From Benincasa hispida (lineage: Eukaryota; Streptophyta; Magnoliopsida; Cucurbitales; Cucurbitaceae): a DNA stretch of 64,000 nucleotides. A program made the position numbers and the translations under genes. A model generated the notes under the pieces. The model did not search any database. It was not told the origin of the DNA and saw nothing but the letters and a program-made list of their open reading frames with translations. The stretch covers positions 44,956,587 through 45,020,586 of the forward strand of contig NC_052353.1 in the NCBI RefSeq assembly GCF_009727055.1. The letters are read 5' to 3'. Positions 24,990-35,625 of the stretch are shown here, piece after piece. The number at the start of each line of letters is the position of its first letter. The first letter of the stretch is position 1.

Positions 24990-27210
24990 GGATGTATACA
25001 ACAATGAACTTCCTCTAAGGTGAGAAAGAGCAAAGTCGATTTTACCAGTAAAGTTGTTGTTGGCAAGTGAATATGTGAAGGAATTCCAGCTTCGTGACAA
25101 TGTGTGTTGAGGTTTGATGCCCTAAATCTCGTAGGGTCATGTAGTTTGTAAACACTTGTATGAACAAACATTCTGTGATTTATATGATATTTTATTCACA
25201 AGTTGATTGTGCTTTAAGTGATAACCTAAATGGTCTGTAGTATATGGATAAGAGTAGGTACCATATCCTAGTGTCACAACGAGTATGGCCCGCTTTGTAG
25301 GTGTTACAAATGTTGTAAAGTGCTACAAATGATCTGATTCTGATCATTCATGTATTAAACATGTGAGCGGAGATATTCTATACAAAGAAGTTTGTATAAG
25401 ACCGGAACACAAAATGTTTAGTCTCGTTAAATAATGTCGTTCATAATTGAGACTTTCATTTCACTAGGATGACCATAGGTAACATGACCTTAATCTTGAG
25501 TGTGTTGTGAACTTCTGCCTATAAGGGCGATCCATTGATTTGCATGGGTGAGAGTGGCCAGATCGCCGACTCAACAAGCCTACCATTTTATGGATTCGTT
25601 TTATTGGGGAGTTAGGAACTCAGCTACACAAGATGGAATTCACTCCTTCCACGAAACAAAGCTAAGTAGATAAATTGCTCCCTTAAAGGTTGAATCCAGG
25701 TCTTAAACAATGTGGCACCACACCCTCTCTTAGCCTAAGAGAGATTTAGTCATAATGAGACTATGATCTATTGTTCATTAGAGGGATCAGTGGTACTTAA
25801 GGAGTTAGATGTAACTAAAGGGGCAAAACGGTAATTTGACCTAGCTGTACTTACGAGCAATTTGTGAAGGGTCATCGTACTGTTGATTGTTTATATTCAA
25901 TGGACATAGAAATATATCTGTAGTGCGAAGAGTATAGTTGTCGGTCTTTAGTGGAGTGTCCAGCAGTTAATGGATGGTGGATAATGTGATTAAAGAGTTT
26001 AATCAGTTATTCACGTACGGTTGGAGCTTCAAGCTACAGGTCCATAAGGTCCTCTTGGTAGCTCAATGGATTTAAGTTTTTAGGTTAATTTGAAATGTTC
26101 AAATTAATAAGAGAGAATTTGATTATATATAATATAATTAAATTAATTCAATTATATATGATATAATTGACATAATGTATTTGATACATTATTGTTTGAT
26201 TGGAGGAACTAATATTTGAATATGATTCAAATATAATTTCTATGAATTAGATTCATAGTTATTAAATTTAATATAAATATGATTTATATTAAATGCAATA
26301 AAATAGAGAAAAAGAACTATGGTTTATATATTGTACGTGATGTAATATTAAAATTATAGGTTATGAATATAATATGATAAGTTAGTTATCATATTAATTT
26401 ATATTTATTAATTATTCGATAATTAACTTCTTTTTCTCCATAACCACCCTTAGTGGATAGTTATTTAGTTTTATGAAAAATTTGGGATAAAATGAAATTT
26501 GATTTTAAATTTCAAAATATAGACACGATTAGCAATCGAGTAAGAAAGTCTTACTATATGATCAGTTAAGAGACTAAACGATTGAGTTAAATTGTCTATG
26601 TGATAGACTTCATCATCTACACGATTATTTTCCTCCTCCACACAAACCTTCCCTCCAACCAAAATAAGCTAGAGCCCACCACTTCTGGATTCTCATACCG
26701 AGAATACTAAGGTATCCAAGTGGTTGTGTCCGATTGGTTCGACGATCGAGTTGCTACTTGCTGCTTCTTTGAGGGAGTTTGTGATTTGTTCGCTGCGTCC
26801 ATGAACAAATTTGATCGAGAGATTTACTTGAAGAAGAGTTCTTCAAAGGTATAATCTCTTATTCTTTGTTTTTATTTTAGAAGCATGTTGTAATTTAAAT
26901 TTTATGCACAATCTGTTCTGTATGACTGTAAATGTATGAACTTGGACGATCCGCTTGCGCTCAAAGGTTCTCTGTAAACAGAGTTCCTTCAATGTGACCA
27001 ATAAAAGTATGATTGCATTTGACATCAAACCAGTTGTAGGGAGTCTCATCATCTTCATTCCATGTGACCATTTTGCTCATTGGATTTTGAAAGTCAACTT
27101 TAAACACTATCAATCCCAGAACATCATGGTTGAAAATGATGTTCAAAGTAGAAACAAATGCAGAAAACATTTGTGCAAGCGAAAAATAAGGCCGGCAACC
27201 TTGTGAGCAT
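24990..27210 (-). pseudogene. IRK/PXC2-like: 5' fragment of an LRR receptor kinase, split by a solo LTR (copy B)
   Basis: The clearest version. Minus strand from an ATG at 27210-27208: a hydrophobic leader, then AFVSTLN, DVLGLIVFKVDFQNPMSKM, VTWNEDDETPYNWFDVKCN and GHI up to the LTR at 26991. After the LTR (25104 downward) come LEFLHIF, SLANNNFTGKI and ALSHLRG. Intact relatives are plasma-membrane LRR kinases with the N-cap Cys pair in TPCNWxGVKC; here the first Cys is Tyr. About 20 codons between VKCN and GHI are deleted, and frameshifts are present. Upstream, a leader rich in CT and TCTTC resembles a genuine 5' untranslated region, so this is a genomic fragment rather than a random exon. 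The rest of the gene is missing. Confidence 0.82.
25105..26991 (+). mobile_element. solo LTR of the copia family (copy B)
   Basis: Begins TGTTGAGGTTTGATGCCC and ends GAGTTCCTTCA, flanked by ATGTG at 25100-25104 and 26992-26996. It interrupts the receptor-kinase fragment. Same insertion as 14220-16134, carried by the tandem duplication. Confidence 0.92.
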
Positions 27211-28195
27211 GGTTGTTAAAAACTAGCCAAGATGATGAAATTCAAAAAAGAGTTGCTAAACCAACAACCGAAGACGTGAGATTGCAAAGGAGAAAATGAG
27301 ATTTTGGTGGCGGCTAAGTGAAGAAGATGAAGATGAGATTTAGGGTTTTTTTTTATCTTCTTTTAATAAATAATAATAAGAAGAAGAAGAATAAGAATAG
27401 TAATAATAATATTATTATTAATAATAAACTGAAATATATATATACACACCCACATGTTTCAAACATTTAAAATTTGAGTCCCAGTTATATGTTTCTTTTT
27501 AGGTTCAACCGGTCATTTTTACATGTTTATATATGAAAAATTGGAAACATTGAAAATATAATGAAAAAAGAGATAAAATCAATTTGATAATAATATGTAT
27601 AAAATAATTAAAAAATATATATTTAAATACAATTGAATTTTTAACAAACATATAAACAAATCAAAAGTTAGTTGGATAAAATAAAATTTGATAATAAAAA
27701 AATAAATGTGAATATAAATTGGAGAGAAAAAATAGTAAGTTTTTTTTTTTTATCCTGATTAAAAAAATTGATAAGTAGTTAGATAAAATCTAATTTGATA
27801 ATAAAATATAAATGCAAATATAATTCGGGGAGAAAAATTAGGAAAGAGATTTGTTTATTTACAATTACACTGTATTCATAATTTCATTTTAATAAGCTTC
27901 AACAATTACATTTTATTTATAAGTTCATCAATCACAAAACCTATGACTAACTCGTTGTAGAGGCATAGCAAAAACAACCAGATTGAAAAAGTGAATACTT
28001 ATTTATTTGTCAAAAAAAAAAATTAATGATATAATAATATAATAAGATGATAATGAATTAAAAGTAATTAAAAAATATAAAAAACTATCAAATTTAAGTG
28101 AAATATACAGTTTATTAGATGATAATATATATAAAATATTCTGTAAAATCCTAATTAAAAAAATTAATCCAAATTTAGAATAATAAAAATGAATA

Positions 28196-29570
28196 AAATA
28201 TATAAATTCTAAAGATGTATTATAAATTAAAATCCAAATGGTGATAAACAAATTAAATATTTATTAATTCTAAATATTTTCGAAAAGTGGATCAAAACAA
28301 ATAGTTAATTTGAATCAATTAGGAAGTAGTTATAAAAAATGAGGAAGTGATTACTTTATTTTAAATCAATTCGTGAAGTAGTTATCAACATCTAATTTTA
28401 ATATTAAAATAAATTTAAATTCCAAAAGAGGGCAAAAATTATGGAATGACAGTCATTTTTCAGTTTTGAAATTGAATCTGTTAGATTATAATATGATTAA
28501 TTTGATTATTAATCAAGCTCTCCAATTGCATTGTATTTATATACCGGTTATTTATAAGGCTCTCCACTTTATTTATTTCTTGATTATTAATAAAACTCTA
28601 CACTTACATTGTATTTAATATTTCGGACATACGAACCAACTAAGGGCAAGTCAAGTACTGTCAAAATAACAGCTAACATAGTGACTGGATATGAAATAAT
28701 ATGTACAATGAATCTAATAACATATACAAATTAATTTAAAACTTAAAAAATATAAAAAAAAAAAAAAAAAAAAAAATCTGATCAATTTATTAGAAATGTG
28801 TATAAAATAATGAAAAATAATTCAAACATTTGAATAAATTTAAAATTTGATTAGATAAATGAAATTTGATAATACATAGATATTTAAAATATAAATTTAG
28901 TAGAAAAATGTGCATATTTAATTCAACTGAGACTAATATGAAAAGTGGTTAAACAAAATCTAAATTAATAATAAATTATGCATTCAAATCTTAACAATGT
29001 GAGGAAAATCAAAGAGGGTGGTTATTTTGAGGAAGGCGGTTATTTTTAATATTTCAAATGAATCGATTAGAGTGAAAATGGAGAACTAAGATATCAATGT
29101 ATAGAATCCGTCATTGTTTATGATTCCACACTTACCATGTATTTGTAGTTTCATCAATAACAGTAGTCACGAACTAGACAAGGGTAAAACAGAGATTTGA
29201 AAATTCGTGGTTATATATCTGTCATGTGAGTTGTCATAAATCTTATTATTTGTCGATTTCACCATTTTTCAAAATCAAACCCTCAAATCTGATATACGCT
29301 ACAATTCCCCTTTTATATATTTGTTTTAGTTTTCGTGCGTCACGTTAATTATCTAATTAATAAAAGACATATACATTAAGTATTCCTTGTTGAGAGAAAA
29401 AAGCCATCATTTATTGTTGTTGACTTTTTTCCCCCTAAACCTAAACAATCAAAAGTAAATTGTATGTAAACGTGGCATTACTTTAATTTTATAAAAATAT
29501 CCTATAAAACTCATTATATTAAAATATAATAAGCAAAAATAGATGTCATGTCGTAGGGATCAAATTTTCA
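28196..29570. other. AT-rich unique DNA, no gene
   Basis: Right flank of the tandem repeat. There is a run of about 22 A at 28757-28778. Several loosely similar AT-rich sentences (GTAGTTATAAAAAATGAGGAAG type) recur without a clear period. No coding signal. Confidence 0.6.
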
Positions 29571-29590
29571 TGGAAGCAAATGATCGCTTT

Positions 29591-29704
29591 ACTTTTGATT
29601 TTGCTTTGGAAAGATTACAACACAGAAAAGAAAAGCATACATATACTACTTTCGATTTTGCTTTGGAAAGATTACAACACAGAAAAGAAAAGCATACATA
29701 CACT
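29591..29704. repeat. 57-bp tandem duplication inside the LTR
   Basis: Two head-to-tail units, each with GATTTTGCTTTGGAAAGATT and ACAACACAGAAAAGAAAAGC (29591-29647 and 29648-29704), differing at two or three positions. Confidence 0.95.
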
Positions 29705-31002
29705 ATGCATTCTACAAGTTAAGCATATAAAATTTAGGGAAGAAGAAACTTACCTTTGAAAGACCTACTTAAAAAATACAACAGTTTTCATCAAGACATC
29801 TTCTTCCTCAAAGAACCAATCTCTTTTCGTACAGTAACACCTCTATAGAGTATTCCTTGCTATTAACTAGCAAGGGGCCGAAAAAGAACCGAGAATAAGA
29901 ATTTGGAGAGCTTTCACCGATAACTTTTTTCTGTAAAATCAGAAAGAGCGAAGGAGAAGAGAGAGCATTGAAAAGAAAAAAAAACTCTTTTTTTAGTAAC
30001 TAACTTCTTTGTATAGAAAAACCACCTTTTTTTTCCATATGTAAAGCGATGAGTTATTATTATCATTATTTGTTTTAGTACAACAATTGCATGGGTGGAG
30101 GATTGAACCTCGAACCTCTTGGATGACACATTCCTATACTACTAAGTGAAACTCACTTTGGTTAAAGTGGAGAGTTTTTAAAACAACTCACACCCTTTAT
30201 TTAATTAAAATTAATTATTAATTCAATTAATTTATTTAATTAATTGATTTCTAATTAAACATCTCATATTTAGTTAAATGTACATTTGAATCATATTCAA
30301 ATGCACATTTATCTCATATCCTATGGTTTTATATAAATCTCATTTATATTAAATTTTAATCTATAGTTTCGATATGAATCTAATTCATATTATTTTACTA
30401 TGAATCCAATTCATATTGATAATCATTTGAATCTTATCCAAATATGATAACTCTCCTTTTATTATAATGTTTAAATTAGAATCACATTCAAAATTAATTT
30501 TATTTATAATATATCTATATACACATATTAATTTTATCTATGTACACTATATTAAAGACCTATAGCTACACTCTTCGCACTGTAGAATATGTTGCATCCA
30601 TGGATTTAACCATTACAAGTAAGTTGATCCTTCATGAGTTGTTTGTAATTACAGTTGGGTCAAATTATTGTTTTACCCTTGTAATTACCTCTTACTTCTT
30701 AAGTACAACTGATCGCTCTAATGAACAATGTGTTTATGATACTACCATAAATTAAGTCTCTCTCGAGTCAGTGAGAAGGCAGGTACCCTTTGTTCAAGAC
30801 CTGTAATCAACACTTAAGGGAACACCTCATCTACTTACCCTAAAGACGAAATGAGTGAATTTCATCTTGTGTAGTTATTTTCCTAGCTCTCTACTCGATC
30901 TTGTCCCCAAAATGGTAGGCTTATTAAGTCGACGATTCGGGCCACTCTCACTCATACAAACCAAAAGACAAGTCCTCACAGGAAGGAGTTCATAACTCAC
31001 AT

Positions 31003-31385
31003 AGTATTGAGATCGAGTTAACACATGGTTATCCTATGAAATATAATATCTTCAGTCAACAGTGTTCCAAGGAGAGATCAAGTATTTCACGTTCCGGTCT
31101 GATACAATCTCATTGTATTAGATACCTCTACTCGCATGTCTCCACATGAATGATTTATATCACATCGTTTGTAACTATTACAAAGTACAAACGATCTCAC
31201 TCAGTATTGAGATCCAGTTACACATGGTTATCCTATGAAATATGAATCTCTTCAGTCAATGGAATTAAAAAGAGAGATCAAATATTTCACGATTCGATCT
31301 TATATAATCTCATTGTATTGGATACCCCACTCGCATGTCTCCATATGAATGATTTATATCACATTGGTTGTAACTATTACAAAGT
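31003..31385. repeat. 200-bp tandem duplication inside the LTR
   Basis: AGTATTGAGATC begins both units (31003 and 31203). Each runs through CACATGGTTATCCTATGAAA and CTCGCATGTCTCCA to ACTATTACAAAGT. The units differ by about one base in ten to fifteen, so the duplication is not recent. Confidence 0.92.
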
Positions 31386-31624
31386 GAGTTGTATCCATAA
31401 TGTTACCAAGGATAAGGCACCAACCTTCATTCATGTACTATAAACTCTTTAGGTTATTACTTGAACATAATCCACATGTATGTCCACTATATACTGTTCA
31501 AGTTTTCATGAAATAACCTTGAATTTTTTTTGTAATGGATAACTCATTATTGCATATTTAAAATAATCAACTATTATATCAAATAACAAATTAACTATGA
31601 GACTTTAGAGCATAAATCTCAACA

Positions 31625-32927
31625 CATGTTTAATGTCCTAAAAGACCAACTATCTCATCTCTTATTGCCCATGTCTCTAGCTTGATATTATCCATGTTTC
31701 CTATGACTATACATGTTTAGTGTCCAAGTAGTTCCACGTTTTAATTGTCAAATTACCTATAAATAATAGTTTTTTGTGGACTTCGTAGAGATGTAATTTT
31801 AGTGAGAAATCTTCAAAAAGAAATACCATAATTTTCCATTTATTTTTCTTTTTGTTTTCTAAATAATATTTATTTATTATATTATATTTTCTCGATTCTC
31901 GTACTTTTGTGGTGCCTCATTTTTCTCCTTAATTTTAGAAGACAAAACATTTATGTTATACAATTTATTAAGAAAAACATTTGCGCTATACAAAATAGAA
32001 GATAAAGTTTGGATATCCATTTACTCTTGGTCCGTGAGGTCCAACTAGGTTTCATTTGGGTCCTGAATTTTTAAATACAATAAATATACTCATGAATTTT
32101 GCTTTTGATAGCATCCTTCGCTCTTTGTTAACTTTCATGTTAATTCTTAATAGAAAGCTGTCATGATTATCGTGGATTTGAAACAACGGTTGGAAGCGTT
32201 GAGTTGAGTTCCAAAATTTAAAGTTAATATATATGTAGAGTTTGGAAGTATGTATTTGGGTTGCAAAATTGTTTAGGATAGGGTTAGAAAATTTATATTT
32301 GGGGTGCAAAATTAAGTCATTGAGTAAATAGTACTTGGTGTAGTATTTTGTAATCTAAAAAAGTATGGTTTTCTAGTTGTTACAAAATTTTTAACACTCA
32401 ATTGAGAAGTTAACTTAAAACCTTAACATATATTTTACAACTTTTACATGTAACATTGTATTTAAAGTAGATAAAATACTCTTGCTTCGTATGACAAACA
32501 ACAATATTACAATATAATTTGATATTAATAGAATGTATATAAGTGTAATGTGTACAAAAAAAAAAGTACATCATCAACGGGTTTAGGGTTTTTTCTTTTC
32601 TTTTTTTGTTTTTAATAGACTCTTATGTCAAATTGTAGGTTTATCATGGTTGTATGTTTTCGTATTGGAAATACAATCAAGTTCTACATTGGTAGACAAG
32701 GAGATGATCATGGATTTATAAGGGAAAGCAACTATCTTCAATGGTATGAGACATTTAGGGTGAAACCAAAAATAAAGTCATGAGGATTTTATGTTTGAAA
32801 TGGACAATATCATATCATTTTGGAGATATCTAGAGGCTCGTTGTCATTAGAAACATGGGAGACATGGAGAAAGAAAGAGGAAAATATAGAGTTCCTTGAT
32901 AAATGTGCGAACTTCAATAATAAACAC
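31625..32927. other. unassigned DNA left of the Tat element
   Basis: No gene seen. At about 32670-32835 a stretch (CTACATTGGTAGACAAGGAG, then TGGTATGAGACATTTAGG, AATGGACAATATCATATCAT) resembles a dispersed repeat common in flowering plants that carries 'tggacaatatcat'; I cannot name its class. Confidence 0.4.
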
Positions 32928-33650
32928 TCTTGATGCCGAAAATTGCACCAACGATAAATTTGTGTTTCTTGAGGGAGAGTAATCCAATATCCTGAAAAAT
33001 GAACAAAGCTATACCAGTGTAGTGTTAAGCCATATCCAGTCAAACGTGCAAATTAAAATCAGGTTGGAAATAGCTCAATTGGTAGAAAAATAAGTCTGAG
33101 TTCTAGGCATACCTTTCTTTGATCACAACTTGAAAATTATATAGGTCGATCCACTGGTAACTGAAGCTCGCATGACCTTTCCTCTTCCAAGCCACTTATG
33201 GGCTTCCCTTCCTCTGTTATCCATCCGAGTCATCGATGTGTTCGACCTTTGGACAATTTTTTAACGCCCAATTAACAAAGGATTAAGGAGCCACTATGCT
33301 TATTATTTAGTTATAACCCTTTAATATAATTATTGTTTAATTAATAATGTAGTTATATAAAATTGAACTTGAAATTTCATTATGCTTAAAATTAATTATC
33401 TCAAAATGGGCTCCCTGATACAAATGTATAGCTTTTGCATGGTTGAGCCATACAAAAATTCTATCATAAAATATGTATAAATCATCTCAATAAATGATTA
33501 TGCAAAATTTGCATAATTCATATGCATGGCTTGGCCATGTAATAGCAGGAGTCCATTTGCATTTGTTTTCAAATGCTGACCCACCTTTCCGTCATGTGCT
33601 GACCCATGCTGGGTCAGCCTTTGTTACACACTGAGTAAGGTCGGAAAATG
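32928..33650 (-). mobile_element. 3' LTR of the Tat element
   Basis: Matches 60582-61340 from TTGATGCCGAAAATT through CATGACCTTTCCTCTTCCAA and TATAGCTTTTGCATGGTTGA to GGTCAGCCTTTGTT. The terminal TG is TC here. The right border is uncertain: similarity fades near CGGAAAAT, and a second GCTGACCC...GGTCAGCC unit (33709-33735) could push it to about 33745. Confidence 0.8.
33598..33618. repeat. perfect hairpin GCTGACCCA/TGGGTCAGC
   Basis: A 9-bp perfect stem with a 3-base loop. The arm sequence GCTGACCC recurs at 33574 and 33710, and the inverse arm at 33724, making a cluster around the LTR border. In the other LTR the arms are degraded (61300-61325). Confidence 0.85.
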
Positions 33651-33864
33651 GTCTATCCCTCTACTACTTCATTCTTTTTTTATTTTTTTTTTATTTTTTT
33701 TTTTATTATGCTGACCCTATATAAGGTCAGCCTTGCTTCACATGGGGTCGTCAAATTGCTAACCTCTTCAGGTCGGCTTCTCTGCCAACCCGTTTGGGGA
33801 TCGTCAAATCACCAACCCCACTCCTTACTATTTTTTTTACTTTTTCTTTTAATTTACTATATAT

Positions 33865-35030
33865 ATGGAGAATTACTTTGGAACTTTATCTAACCCTTTT
33901 TTTAGAAATTGCTCCCCACAAACTATGCACCAAAGAATTGAGGCAGGTTTAGGAATTAGTGCGTGTATTCCCCAAATTCGCACTACAAACCCTATTCCCA
34001 TAACTTCTATGGATGCACCGGTAGGGTCTGGCACCATTCAGAGTCCATCCGACGAACTACCTTCCTAATGTCCATGTATCCGTACTTTTTCTTATCACGA
34101 TGTCTCTAACCAAACTGTGATAATTCCCACATTCTCAACTGCTAAAGAATCCAACTCGTCCTCTCCATATCATTGCGACTTCAACAGTTCATATGAGTCT
34201 AAAAGCGACGAGGTTGCATACTTGACTCAAGCTATAGCCCAATGGTCCGTTGTAAACAACAAAGTGATGGCCCGATGGCGTGCCGACCCAAGGTCGGGTA
34301 TTGTACAGGCCCAGTTGTACATCCACATGGTAAGGGATTTCATCATATAATATTCTTGCATTTTTCAGCTACATATGTATATACATATTCTCATCTTTCT
34401 CCTTCTTTTAAAAGGCATGCTATGAGATGTTGATATCTTGCCAGAAGTTAAGCGAAGAGGTAATTTCATAAACAAAATCATGTGAGACTTCACGAGGAGA
34501 TGGAACTTTTCAGAAAAATTTCTGTTTATGACTGAATTTCAACATTATATGTTGAGGCATCTACCAAGCTTGCCAACTCGAAAGACTCTTTGGTGACACT
34601 TCAATCTTAGTACGATGTTTCAATGAATGAGCTAAAGGAAAAACTATCCACTACTGATACTGAATTTCAAGAAGCTCGAGCCAAGCTATCAGATACTAAA
34701 TACTTGGTTGAAAGATTCCAAAAAATGGAAGCATGCTATCTGATAGAGGATGATTGCCTTCAATATGAAGTCATACTGGCTATGGACATTGTTAAAGCAA
34801 AATACCCCAACGTCGACTACAGTATGGTTTGATCCAAAGTTAATGTCTGCCGAGATGATGAAAATAGAAGTCTTGATAGTGTGGATATTTTTGCGAGCCA
34901 AGCCTTGCCAACTACCCCTCAGTAGAACTTCATTGACATGTTCCTCTAGGGTGTCTCTAACTTTCTTGATTCATGAACCTTGGAAGAGCTTGATGATATC
35001 GCGACATAGATGAATAATTCTTTTTTTCAA
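33865..35030 (+). pseudogene. antisense extra gene of the Tat element, apparently spliced, decayed
   Basis: Plus-strand coding-like DNA, opposite to gag-pol, between integrase and 3' LTR. Exon 1 (33865-34329) is one frame with a single stop at 34066: it contains TMHQRIEAGLGISACIPQI, then AYLTQAIAQWSVVNNKVMAR and WRADPRSGIVQAQLYIHM. It ends at ATG/GTAAGG, a good splice donor. A small exon may follow (about 34415-34459, between AAAAG and a GTAATT donor). From 34623 a second long frame looks coiled-coil (MNELKEKLSTTDTEF, ARAKLSDTKYLVERFQKM) and ends DIVKAKYPNVDYSMV, with further in-frame words (DDENRSLDSVDIFASQALP, LEELDDIAT) separated by stops until about 35030. A TATATAAGG lies at 33719. Grande-type Tat elements are known to carry an antisense gene here; function is unknown. 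I do not recognise a named domain. Confidence 0.55.
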
Positions 35031-35625
35031 TTTCTTAACTTGTAATTCTTGTTGGCTGTCAATAAGCTTGTTTTTTTTTTAATTAATATTAGAGCATGTA
35101 AAACTTGCTTGCAGCTCGGGTTGGCAACTCGAGCTTGTAGCTTAGTCGAATGAAACTTGCAATTTCAACGTTTGATTATGGAACTTTTTATCCATCTTTT
35201 ATTCATAACTTGAGCTCACAGCTCGACCTATTGAAACTTAGCCCTTTAACTTTTATTTACTTAAACCTATAGCTTGCCTTTGCTTGCAAGTAGAGCTTGC
35301 AACTTGGCCTATAAAAGCTTGTAGTTTCAGCCTTTTCTTTAACAACATTAGTACTCTTTGCCCCCAACTCATGCACAAGCAATTTTGTTCATGAGAAAAA
35401 AAGTCCCGTTGTTTAAGTAAATTAAAAGACTGAAAATGCTCATTATAAACTTGAAAAATAAAATTCTCATTGCTTGAATTAAAAGAGAATATGAAACAAT
35501 CTTGAGGCAAAATTGAAAAATAAAAAAACACTTATCATGAAAATATAAAGAGAAGCCTATTGAAAATAAAATTTAAGATGTTTAGTATTCCATGGGTGAG
35601 GCAAGTTTTTATTTATTTATTTATT
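35031..35625 (-). other. 3' untranslated part of the Tat element
   Basis: No coding region. The stretch has repeated AGCTTGCAACTTGG and GCTCGAGTTGCC-like words (35107-35330). On the minus strand GAGTTGGGGGCAAAGAG near 35365 resembles the GGGGGC-rich sentence after pol in many gypsy elements. It ends in an (ATTT)n run against the copia 1 LTR. Confidence 0.5.

Larger units (their letters stand above)
17364..28195. repeat. tandem copy B of the 11-kb unit
   Basis: Second copy of 6098-17350, ending where TAATAAAAATGAA continues into unique DNA (TAAAATATATAAATTC). Relative to copy A it lacks 228 bp within the solo-LTR tail and carries many one-base indels in both directions. Confidence 0.95.
29571..31624 (-). 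mobile_element. diverged solo or partial copia LTR, minus strand
   Basis: On the minus strand it starts TGTTGAGATTTATGCTCTAA (31624) and ends TTTGCTTCCA (29571), paralleling the copia LTR family: the antisense of the GATAACCTAAA block, the CACTCTCACTCATACAAACC block and the GGTAAG block at the 3' side are all present. Flanks TTTCA (left) and CATGT (right) do not match, and neither PBS nor polypurine tract adjoins it. It is more diverged than the other LTRs of the family. Confidence 0.7.
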
